Positions 57,601 to 64,000 of a stretch of 64,000 bases of DNA are shown piece after piece. Location of the stretch: the NCBI RefSeq assembly GCF_006088715.1, contig NZ_CP030771.1, positions 8,430,001 through 8,494,000 of the forward strand, written 5' to 3'. How positions within the stretch are numbered: the stretch's first letter is position 1; every line of letters starts with the position of its first letter. The stretch comes from Streptomyces sp. YIM 121038. Its GTDB lineage: Bacteria; Actinomycetota; Actinomycetes; Streptomycetales; Streptomycetaceae. A model generated the notes under the pieces. It was not told the origin of the DNA and ran no database searches. It saw nothing but the letters and a program-made list of their open reading frames with translations. The translations under genes and the position numbers were made by a program.

Positions 57601-60600
57601 CGTCTTCCCCGTCCGCCTCGACCTGGACGGGACCGACGTGGCGGAGGCCTTCGCCGGGGGGCCGGCCGCGGGCACGGCCCTCAAGCTGGTCAAGGAGCAG
57701 TCGCGAGCCGTCCCGGGCAAGGGCATGGGGTACGGGCTGCTGCGCTACCTGAACGGCCGGACCGCCCCGGCGCTCGCTCCCTACCCGCTCGGCCAGGTCG
57801 GGTTCAACTACCTGGGCCGCTTCTCCGCCGCCGACCTCCCCGACGAGCTGCGCGGCCTCGGCTGGACCCGCACCGGTGACCGCGCCGAGCTGGAGACCCT
57901 CGCGGCGCTCGACGCCGGGCACAACCCCCTCATGCCCGCGCCCTGCGAGCTGGCCGTCAACGCCACGGTGGCCGACGAAGCCGACGGGCCGCGCCTCGCG
58001 GCCACGTTCGCCGCGCCGCGGGGCGTGCTCTCCCGTGCCGAGGTGCGCGAGCTGGCCGACCTGTGGTGCGCCGCCCTGGAGGGCCTGGCCCGGCACGCGC
58101 GCGCACCGGGCGCCGGCGGCCTGACGCCCTCGGACGTGCCGTTGGTCGCCGTGGCGCAGAGCGAACTCGACGCGTGGGGCAAGGAACACCCGGGCCTCGC
58201 GGACGTATGGCCGCTGACGCCCCTGCAAGCCGGGATGGTGCACCACACGACGCTCGCGGACACGGACCCCGGTACCTACCACGTACAGCTCGTGATCGGG
58301 ATCCGCGGCACGGTCGACGCCCCGCGGATGCGCGCGGCGGCCCGCTCCCTGATCGACCGGCACGCGGCGCTGCGCACCGCGTTCGCGACGACGGACGCGG
58401 GGGCCTGGGTCCAGCTGGTCGTCGCGCGCGCCGAGGCCCCGTGGCGCGAGGTCACGCTGCCCGACGACACCGCGTTCGAGGCCTTCCTGACGAAGGAGCG
58501 CGGCGAGCCCTTCGACCTGGCGGGCCCGCCACTGCTGCGGTGGACCCTCGCCCGCGTCGGCCCGAGCCGCGCCGAGCTGGTCCTCACCGCCCACCACGCC
58601 CTGTTCGACGGCTGGTCGGAACCGATCCTGGCGCGCGACCTGCTGCGCGCGTACGGCGGGGACAGCGCCGTCGCGGACCCCCGTCCCTTCAAGGACTTCC
58701 TGGGCTGGCTCGCGCGGCGGGACCGGGAGCGGTCGGCGCGGGCGCACGCGCGGGCGCTCGCCGGGCTGAGCGGGCCCACGCTGGTGGCCCCCACCCCCGC
58801 CCCCGCCCGAGCCCCCGCCCGCGCACCCGGCCCGGCCACCGCGCCTCCCGCGACCACCGACTCCACCGGCCCCGGCGAACTCGACGTACCCCTGAGCGAC
58901 CGTGACGCGGACGCGCTCGCCCGGCGCGCCGTCGAACTCGGCTGCACCCTCAACAACGTCGTGCAGGCGGCCTGGGGGATCGTGCTCGGCCGGCTCACCG
59001 CGAGCACCGACGTGGTGTTCGGCGGCGCGGTGTCCGCCCGGCCCCCGGAGGTGGACGGCGTCGAGTCGATGGTGGGGCTGTTCCTCAACACCGTGCCGGT
59101 GCGGGCGAGGTGCGGGCCCTGGCAGACGCTCGCCGAGGTGGCGGCGGGGGTGCGCGCCACCCAGAACGGCCTGCTCGACCACCACCACTGCGCCCTCCTC
59201 GACGTGCACGAGGCCGTGGGTCTCGACGTCCTCTTCGACACCCTCGTCGCCTTCCAGTCCCATCCGCCCCGGCACCCGGAGATCGCCGCGGCGGGCGCCA
59301 CGGGAGGCCTTGACGTCACGGCGTGCCGGTCCGTCGGCGCCTCGCACTATCCGCTGGTCGTGTACGCGGACCAGGACCACCGGCTGCGGCTGCGGCTCCA
59401 GTACCGGCGCGGCGCCTTCGACCGGACCGCGGCCACGCGGGTCGCGGACGCGTTCGGGCGCGTGCTGCGCGCGTTCGCTGACGATCCCGGCCGCTCGGTC
59501 GCCTCCGTGGCCGTGACGGAGCCCGGCGTGCCGGTCCCGGACGCCCCAGGCCCGGCACGGCCGACCGCCCGGACGCGCCGGGTCTCGGCTGCGGACCTCT
59601 GCGCCCGGCGCGCCGCCACGGACCCCGAGGCGGAAGCCCTGATCGCCGACGGCTCCGCGCCGACCTGGCGGGACCTGAACGACAGGGCGGACCGCCTCGC
59701 GCGGCGGCTGCGCCGACGCGGCCTGGGACCCGAAGCCGTGGTGGCCGCCTGCTGCTCCGACCCGGCGGACCGGGCCGTGGCGCTGCTCGCCGTGGTGAAG
59801 AGCGGCGCCTGCCTGCTGCCGATCGACCCCGGTGACCCACGGGCGTGGACCGCCGCCGTCCTGGCGGACGCCCGCCCGCACGCGCTCGTCGCGGACCCGG
59901 CAGCCGCCGCCCTGACCTGGCCCGGCCTGACGCCGATACCGGTCGACGCCCCCGGCGACGAGGGCACGGACCCCGCGCCTCCGCCGGGCGACCCGACCCC
60001 GCCACCGGCCCCGACCCCGCCACCGGCCCCGGCCGCGACCCGTCCCGTGAGGCCGGAGCACCTCGCCTACCTCCGCTACGGCCCGGACGCGGCAGCGCGG
60101 CCGTACGCCGTGGCCCTCACCCACGCCGCCCTGGCCGACGGCGCGCCCGCGACCGGCCCCGGGGCGAGCGTCTGGGACCCGCTGCTCGCCCTCTGCCTCG
60201 GCCGCGCCGTCGACGTGCGGCGCGACGCACCGCCGCCGGACGCCCTCCGCGCGGCGCCCCCGGAGCCCGCGCGCGTCCGGCTGCTCGGCCCCACCCTCGC
60301 CCCGGCCGGGCCGGGCGCCGTGGGCGAGCTGTACCTCGCCGGGGAGTTCGCCCGCGGCCTGCACCGGCGTCCCGGGCTCAGCGCCGGGCACTTCGTCGCC
60401 GACCCCTACGGGCCGCCCGGCGCCCGCATGCTCCGTACCGGAGTACGCGCCCGGCGCGGCGCCGACCACCGGATCGAGCCCGTGGGCGACCGGTCGCGCA
60501 CCGAGGCCACGGCGGTGGAGACCGTGCTGCTGTCCCACCCCGAGGTGGCCGAGGCGCTCGTGGTCACCGACGGACACGGGACGACGGGGCCCACCGCGTA

Positions 60601-61051
60601 CGTCGTCACGGTCGACGGACGCCCCGTGTCCACGCACGAGGTGCTCGACCTCGTCGTCCAGCGGCTGCCCGCCCGGGTGGTGCCCCTCGCCGTGACGCGG
60701 GTCGAACGGCTGCCGTCCGGCGGCGCGGCCGGGGCCGCCCGCCGCCCGCCGCGGAGCGCGACCGGCCGCAGAGCGCCGCGCGACGAGCGGGAGACCACGC
60801 TGGTCAAGCTGTTCACCGAGGCGCTCGGGCACGACGGAATCGGCATCGACGACGACTTCTTCGCCTGCGGCGGCAATTCCCTGCGGGCGACCAGGCTGAT
60901 CAACCGCATGCGCGCCGAGCTGGGAGCGCAGGTGTCGATCCGGACCGTCTTCGCGTACCCGACCGTCGCCGAGCTGGCCGCGCGGTGGACGACCGTCGCC
61001 ACGGTCGGCCGCCCCGGCCTTCGCCGGGTCACCGAGATCCCTGAGGAGTAG
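54626..61051 (+). CDS. NRPS, A-T-E-C-A*-T, second adenylation domain degenerate
   Basis: 2141 residues. Domains: A1 about 20-560 ([46 protein letters not shown]), T1 with Ser637 in LGGDSIQ (GGDSI suits an epimerase partner), E about 690-1165 with H824-H825 (HHLAADG), C about 1190-1630 with H1323-H1324 (HHALFDGWS), A* about 1650-2040, T2 with Ser2085 (CGGNSLR). In A* the A3-like stretch ([20 protein letters not shown]) and the A6-like [12 protein letters not shown] are only about 90 residues apart, so A4 and A5 with the substrate pocket are gone, and A7 reads MLRTGV. A D-residue is thus made by module 1; T2 must be loaded from elsewhere. No terminal thioesterase. Confidence 0.92.
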   Translation: MDVREPVGLERSPSRAVEPTAPDLDVTAPALVDRWAAHTPEAVAVACGDVRLTYRDLVDRAGRLARALAGRGVGPESVVAVVLPASADLMVVLLGVLKAGAAYLPIDPDYPAERVAFMLGDARPVLVVTTEQASARLPRTCPRVTLDGLDDVADLHDHDDDAAGLADPAAADQADPASSANPSCGAAVCHPDQLVYVIYTSGSSGVPKGVAVTHRALVAFASDRVWRTGTQERVLLHLPLAFDASVYPLWVPLLNGGRLVVSTARELTPATLAAMVADHGVTAAMVISSVFNLLVEEDARCLAGLREVVIGGERVSPPFVRRARAACPDTVFANLYGPTETTVFATAHVVAPAARSGTPVDTGISAKAGIRSEVGASADAESAVEITGDLPVEITGDLPVEIAGEVPVGHPFERMRALVLDERLRPTPPGTPGEIYLAGVQLARGYLNRAGLTAERFVACPYGPAGARMYRTGDLGFSTPDGTLVCQGRADDQVKVRGFRIELGEIETTLLAHPAVAHAAAAVHGDDGLGKHLVGYVVPADEPTAPGGAEAERLREFLARRLPGYMVPSVFVTLDRLPLTPNGKLDRAALPAPEFGTGAYRAPDTAHAQVVAEVFAEVLGLERVGADDDFVALGGDSIQSIQVAARARARGLTLDVREILQRRTVTTLATAAHTAGRGEADRKLEELEGGGVGWMPLLPAARWIKDRGAGFERLAQAVVLELPEGIDRDGLVATVAAVVDRHDLLRARLVPDGVVVEPPGRMDVGRLVRRVACDGRWDEESWHPLLASRLDAAAGEMDPARGLLAACVWFDPPAGPGRLLMVVHHLAADGVTWRILMPDFAAAWKRIRAGERPALPPVATSARRWAHALADAAYADARVAELPYWRSVLEGPDPELGARRLDPAVDTTDTVRQVRVSLPPHVTRTLLTAVPSAFHGNVQDGLLTGLALALAHWRRRRGTDERSLLLRLEGHGREEEIAPGADLSRTAGWLSSVFPVRLDLDGTDVAEAFAGGPAAGTALKLVKEQSRAVPGKGMGYGLLRYLNGRTAPALAPYPLGQVGFNYLGRFSAADLPDELRGLGWTRTGDRAELETLAALDAGHNPLMPAPCELAVNATVADEADGPRLAATFAAPRGVLSRAEVRELADLWCAALEGLARHARAPGAGGLTPSDVPLVAVAQSELDAWGKEHPGLADVWPLTPLQAGMVHHTTLADTDPGTYHVQLVIGIRGTVDAPRMRAAARSLIDRHAALRTAFATTDAGAWVQLVVARAEAPWREVTLPDDTAFEAFLTKERGEPFDLAGPPLLRWTLARVGPSRAELVLTAHHALFDGWSEPILARDLLRAYGGDSAVADPRPFKDFLGWLARRDRERSARAHARALAGLSGPTLVAPTPAPARAPARAPGPATAPPATTDSTGPGELDVPLSDRDADALARRAVELGCTLNNVVQAAWGIVLGRLTASTDVVFGGAVSARPPEVDGVESMVGLFLNTVPVRARCGPWQTLAEVAAGVRATQNGLLDHHHCALLDVHEAVGLDVLFDTLVAFQSHPPRHPEIAAAGATGGLDVTACRSVGASHYPLVVYADQDHRLRLRLQYRRGAFDRTAATRVADAFGRVLRAFADDPGRSVASVAVTEPGVPVPDAPGPARPTARTRRVSAADLCARRAATDPEAEALIADGSAPTWRDLNDRADRLARRLRRRGLGPEAVVAACCSDPADRAVALLAVVKSGACLLPIDPGDPRAWTAAVLADARPHALVADPAAAALTWPGLTPIPVDAPGDEGTDPAPPPGDPTPPPAPTPPPAPAATRPVRPEHLAYLRYGPDAAARPYAVALTHAALADGAPATGPGASVWDPLLALCLGRAVDVRRDAPPPDALRAAPPEPARVRLLGPTLAPAGPGAVGELYLAGEFARGLHRRPGLSAGHFVADPYGPPGARMLRTGVRARRGADHRIEPVGDRSRTEATAVETVLLSHPEVAEALVVTDGHGTTGPTAYVVTVDGRPVSTHEVLDLVVQRLPARVVPLAVTRVERLPSGGAAGAARRPPRSATGRRAPRDERETTLVKLFTEALGHDGIGIDDDFFACGGNSLRATRLINRMRAELGAQVSIRTVFAYPTVAELAARWTTVATVGRPGLRRVTEIPEE
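55775..55846. repeat. Three 24-bp tandem repeats in A1
   Basis: Two exact and one diverged copy of a 24-bp unit starting GTCGAGATCACCGGGG encode [16 protein letters not shown] and VEIAGEVP in frame. They lie in an extra loop of A1 between the A5 and A6 motifs, preceded by another unusual Ala/Ser/Asp-rich stretch, and have likely expanded recently. Confidence 0.92.
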
Positions 61052-61057
61052 CCGCGC

Positions 61058-61840
61058 ATGAGTGTCGACATCGAGGAGCTGGTCCCGGAGAGCCCCTACG
61101 TCTGGCGGGCGCGCAGGCCGGGGCACCGGCGGCGGCTGATCTGCTTCCCGCACGCGGGCGCGGGCGCCGCCGCCTACACGGCCTGGGCCGAGCGGCTTCC
61201 CGCGGACGTCGAACTGGTCGCGGTGCAGCTGCCCGGCCGTCAGAACCGGATCACCGAGGAGCCCTTCACCGAGGTCGGCCCGTTGGTCCGGGTCCTGGTC
61301 CACGCCCTGCGCGCCGTCCTGGACGGCCCGGTCGCCTTCTTCGGCCACTCCTGCGGGGCCGCGCTGGCCTACGAACTCGCCCGGGCGCTGCGCGCGCGGG
61401 GCCACCGGGGCCCCGAGCAGCTCTTCCTCTCCGCGCAACCGGCGCCGGGGCGAACGGGCGTCCGTCAGCTCCACGAACTGCCGGACGACGCGTTCCGCGC
61501 CGAGATCATCCGGCTCGGCGGGATCGAGGCCGAGATCCTCGCCGACGAGGACGTGATGGGCTCCCTCCTGACCGTCCTGCGCGCGGACTTCGCGCTGTGG
61601 GAACGACACCGCCTGACCGCGGGGCCGCCGCTGGAGTGCCCCGTCACCGTGCTCGCGGGCACCGCCGACCCCCGGTCCCCCGTGGACACCCTGAGCGCGT
61701 GGTCGGCGTGCACCACCAAGGACGTCACCACCCGGCTGTACGAGGGCGGCCACTTCTACTTCCTGGACCAGCTGGCCGACGTGGTCGCGTTCATCGGCGA
61801 GCGGACACTGGCCCCGGCGACGGATGGGGGAACGAGATGA
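61058..61840 (+). CDS. Type II thioesterase
   Basis: 260 residues of the alpha/beta-hydrolase TEII family. Nucleophile Ser98 in GHSCGAAL (usually GHSMG), Asp in LAGTADPRSP, and His in EGGHFYFLD form the triad. Type II thioesterases clear misloaded groups from carrier domains. The start is 7 bp after the NRPS stop and its own stop overlaps the ligase gene (ATGA), so it is in one operon with both. Editing capacity would matter for a system with a trans-loaded carrier. Confidence 0.92.
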   Translation: MSVDIEELVPESPYVWRARRPGHRRRLICFPHAGAGAAAYTAWAERLPADVELVAVQLPGRQNRITEEPFTEVGPLVRVLVHALRAVLDGPVAFFGHSCGAALAYELARALRARGHRGPEQLFLSAQPAPGRTGVRQLHELPDDAFRAEIIRLGGIEAEILADEDVMGSLLTVLRADFALWERHRLTAGPPLECPVTVLAGTADPRSPVDTLSAWSACTTKDVTTRLYEGGHFYFLDQLADVVAFIGERTLAPATDGGTR

Positions 61841-64000
61841 CGCACGTCGACGGGCCCGGCCGGCGCGACCGGGCCGACCGGCTTTCCCCGTCCGACCGGT
61901 TCAGCCCGTTCGGCGCGTCCGGGCAGCTCGACCAGGAGGCCCTCGACCGCGTCGCCGACGCGGCCCGGCGGCTCCCCGGCGTCGCCGACGCGGCCGCGGT
62001 CGCCCGCAGGACGGCCGGCCCCGCCGCGCCGCCCGCGTCCGCCGCCCCCGCCCCGCCGCCCGCGGCCGGCGCCGACGGCCCGCTCGCCGACCTCGACGGC
62101 GGGCCCCTGACCGTTCCCGACGGCGCGCCCGCCACGCTGCAAGCGGCCCTCCGCACGGCGGCCGCGTACGCCCCCGACCGCGGCACGCTCTTCATCAGGC
62201 GCGACCACGACGACGACGTCCAGACGTACCCGGAGCTGCTCGCCGAGGCCGAGCGCGCCCTCGGCGGTCTGCGCGCGGCGGGACTGCGCCCCGGCGACTC
62301 CGCCCTCTTCGTGTTCGCCGACAACCGCGCCTACCTCACGGCCTTCTGGGCGTGCGTGCTCGGCGGGTTCGTACCGGCGCCCGTCGCCGTCGCCCCGACG
62401 TACCGGACGCCCAACGAACCCAACCGCAAGCTGCACAACGCCTGGGAACTGCTCGGCCGGCCGGTGCTGCTCACCGACACGGCCACCGCCGGGACGCTGG
62501 CCGGGGTGCGCGCGCTGTGGGGCGAGCCCGACGTGCGCGTCCTCACCACCCACGACCTCCTCCAGGCGCCACCGGACCACGACTGGTTCCCCGCGACGCC
62601 CGATGACCCCGTGCTCGACCTGCTCACCTCCGGCAGCACCGGCGTGCCCAAGTGCGTACGGCACACCCACGCCTCAGTGGCGGCCCGTACGTACGCGGTC
62701 GCCGCGCACTGCGGACTGACCGAGCACGACGTCAGCCTCATCTGGATGCCGCTGGACCACGTGACCGTCGCGATGTACAACGTGCGCGACGTGTTCGTCA
62801 GGTGCTGGCACGTCAACGCGCGGACCGACCACTTCCTCGTCGACCCCCTGCTCTGGCTCGACTGGATGGACCGGTACCGGGTGACCAACACCTGGGCGCC
62901 CAACTTCGCCTTCTCCATGGTCAACGAGCGGGAAGCGGAGATCCGCCGGCGGTCCTGGGACCTGTCCCGCGTCCGCGAGCTGGTCAACGCGGGGGAGCCC
63001 GTCGTCGCCTCGACCAGCCACCGTTTCCTCGACCTGCTCGCGCCGCACGGGCTGCGCGCCGACGCGATGGTGCCGTGCTGGGGCATGTCGGAGACGTGCT
63101 CGGGGGTCACCTACACCCGGCAGAGCCGCGCCGAGCCCGCCGCTGGCACCGTCGCGGTGGACCCCGCGTCCCTGAGCGGCGCCGTCCGCCGGCTGCCGCC
63201 CGGCGACCGGCGCGCGGCGGTGCTCTCCACCGTGGGACGGCCGATCCCCGGGGTCCGGCTGCGCGTCACGGCCGACGACGGGGCCGTCCGGCCGGAGCAC
63301 AGGGTGGGCGAACTCCGCGTCCAGGGCGCCACGATGATGCGCGGCTACTTCCGCAACGAGGAGGCCGAGCGCGCCGCGTACGACGAGCACCACTGGTTCC
63401 GCACGGGTGACCTCGCCTTCGTCAGCGACGGCGAGGTCGTCATCGCCGGGCGCGCCAAGGACCAGATCATCGTGCGCGGCATCAACTACCTGGCGCACGA
63501 ACTGGAGAGCGTCGTCGAGCGGGTCGACGGCGTACGTCCCACGTTCGTGGCCGCGGCGGGGGTGCGCGAACCGGCCGCCACGTCCGACCGCCTCGCCGTC
63601 TTCTTCGTGCCCGAGGACCCGCCCGGGCACGACGGGGCCACGGCGCTCACCCGGATCGCCGAGGACACGCGCCTGGCCCTGGGGCGGGAGGCCGGGCTCG
63701 CCCCGGACCTCCTCGTGCCCCTGAGGGAGGCCGAGTTCCCCAAGACCAGCAGCGGGAAGATCCAGCGGTCCGCGCTGGTCGACCGGCTGCGCGCCGGAGC
63801 GTTCGACGACCGCCTCATCACGGCCACCGGGGAGACGGAACGACGCGCAGTCGCCCGGCGCCAGTGGGTGCCCCTGCCCGGGCCCACCCCCCGGAGCGAC
63901 GACGGCGTGCGGCTGCTGCTCGCCGACAAGGAGGTGCTCAGGCGGCTGCGCCCCGACGGCCCGCTGGTCGTCGCGGCCCGGGGCGAGGGGTTCGTCGAGG
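61837..64000 (+). CDS. AMP-dependent acyl/amino ligase, start of a longer protein (partial)
   Basis: Reads off the right edge after at least 721 residues. The ANL core includes LDLLTSGSTGVPKCVRHTHA (A3), PCWGMSETCSGVTYT (A5), HWFRTGDLAF (A7), and PKTSSGKIQRSAL (A10). An N-terminal segment of about 90 residues contains QEALDRVADAARRLPGVADA, as in the tail of adenylation domains. After A10 comes RRQWVPLPGP and then DGVRLLLADKE, like the opening of a ketoreductase structural subdomain in PKS proteins. It may be the loading ligase of a PKS or hybrid enzyme, or the trans-acting adenylation activity for the NRPS. Confidence 0.85.
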   Translation, partial: MTHVDGPGRRDRADRLSPSDRFSPFGASGQLDQEALDRVADAARRLPGVADAAAVARRTAGPAAPPASAAPAPPPAAGADGPLADLDGGPLTVPDGAPATLQAALRTAAAYAPDRGTLFIRRDHDDDVQTYPELLAEAERALGGLRAAGLRPGDSALFVFADNRAYLTAFWACVLGGFVPAPVAVAPTYRTPNEPNRKLHNAWELLGRPVLLTDTATAGTLAGVRALWGEPDVRVLTTHDLLQAPPDHDWFPATPDDPVLDLLTSGSTGVPKCVRHTHASVAARTYAVAAHCGLTEHDVSLIWMPLDHVTVAMYNVRDVFVRCWHVNARTDHFLVDPLLWLDWMDRYRVTNTWAPNFAFSMVNEREAEIRRRSWDLSRVRELVNAGEPVVASTSHRFLDLLAPHGLRADAMVPCWGMSETCSGVTYTRQSRAEPAAGTVAVDPASLSGAVRRLPPGDRRAAVLSTVGRPIPGVRLRVTADDGAVRPEHRVGELRVQGATMMRGYFRNEEAERAAYDEHHWFRTGDLAFVSDGEVVIAGRAKDQIIVRGINYLAHELESVVERVDGVRPTFVAAAGVREPAATSDRLAVFFVPEDPPGHDGATALTRIAEDTRLALGREAGLAPDLLVPLREAEFPKTSSGKIQRSALVDRLRAGAFDDRLITATGETERRAVARRQWVPLPGPTPRSDDGVRLLLADKEVLRRLRPDGPLVVAARGEGFVE

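Noticed and set aside
54371..61753. Minus-strand open frame of about 2460 codons opposite the NRPS.
   Set aside because: Arg/Gly/His-rich antisense shadow of a GC-rich gene; plus-strand NRPS motifs are unambiguous.

Overview
The window is about 71-73% GC by eye, with GC-rich third codon positions, GGAGG-type ribosome binding sites, frequent GTG starts and many 4-bp ATGA/GTGA gene overlaps. Several proteins (FemX-type transferase, EF-Tu3-like factor, DUF721 and pirin remnants, TetR set) look like Streptomyces proteins, so this is most likely a Streptomyces chromosome, probably an accessory or arm region. No tRNA, rRNA or CRISPR array was recognised.

Region 1 (181-12771) is the edge of a glycopeptide-type biosynthetic cluster. 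A Bhp-type hydrolase, a stand-alone adenylation-carrier NRPS and an OxyD-type P450 form the beta-hydroxytyrosine trio. HmaS and Hmo make 4-hydroxyphenylglycine precursors. DpgA, DpgB and DpgC make 3,5-dihydroxyphenylglycine precursors. dpgD survives only as a frameshifted remnant behind a 7-bp tandem repeat. A cation/proton antiporter and a FemX paralogue (VanK-like candidate) close the region. The peptide-assembly NRPS, halogenase, aminotransferase (HpgT) and vanHAX are not in the window and may lie to the left of position 1.

Region 2 (12772-30000) is mosaic. It holds an orphan ferredoxin, a small peptide gene coupled to a frameshifted isoaspartyl-methyltransferase-like gene, and remnants of pirin, DUF721, HNH endonuclease, PEBP and PLD genes. 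Intact genes include an EF-Tu3-like elongation factor, a secreted glycine-rich repeat protein, an SDR/TetR pair, a four-gene overlapping operon of unknown function, an antitoxin-like gene with a 17-bp tandem repeat, a divergent MbtH-like protein, and a lower-GC secreted basic protein followed by a small acidic protein (toxin/immunity-like). A roughly 310-bp element with terminal inverted repeats is also present.

Region 3 (29837-51632) is more ordinary: a TetR/Dabb operon with a perfect operator, a VOC protein, a ricin-type lectin, a peptide ABC transporter with a fused double ATPase and a divergent LysR regulator, an SPFH/NlpC-P60 pair, DinB, a TPR/retropepsin-like protein, an aldo-keto reductase, a metallo-amidohydrolase, a DEAD-box helicase and two membrane proteins.

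Region 4 (51715-64000) starts a second biosynthetic cluster. A B12-type radical SAM enzyme and a 3Fe-4S ferredoxin diverge from an NRPS (A-T-E-C-A*-T) whose second adenylation domain has lost its substrate pocket. A type II thioesterase and an AMP-dependent ligase that runs off the right edge follow in tight succession. The logic suggests trans-loading of the second carrier protein.
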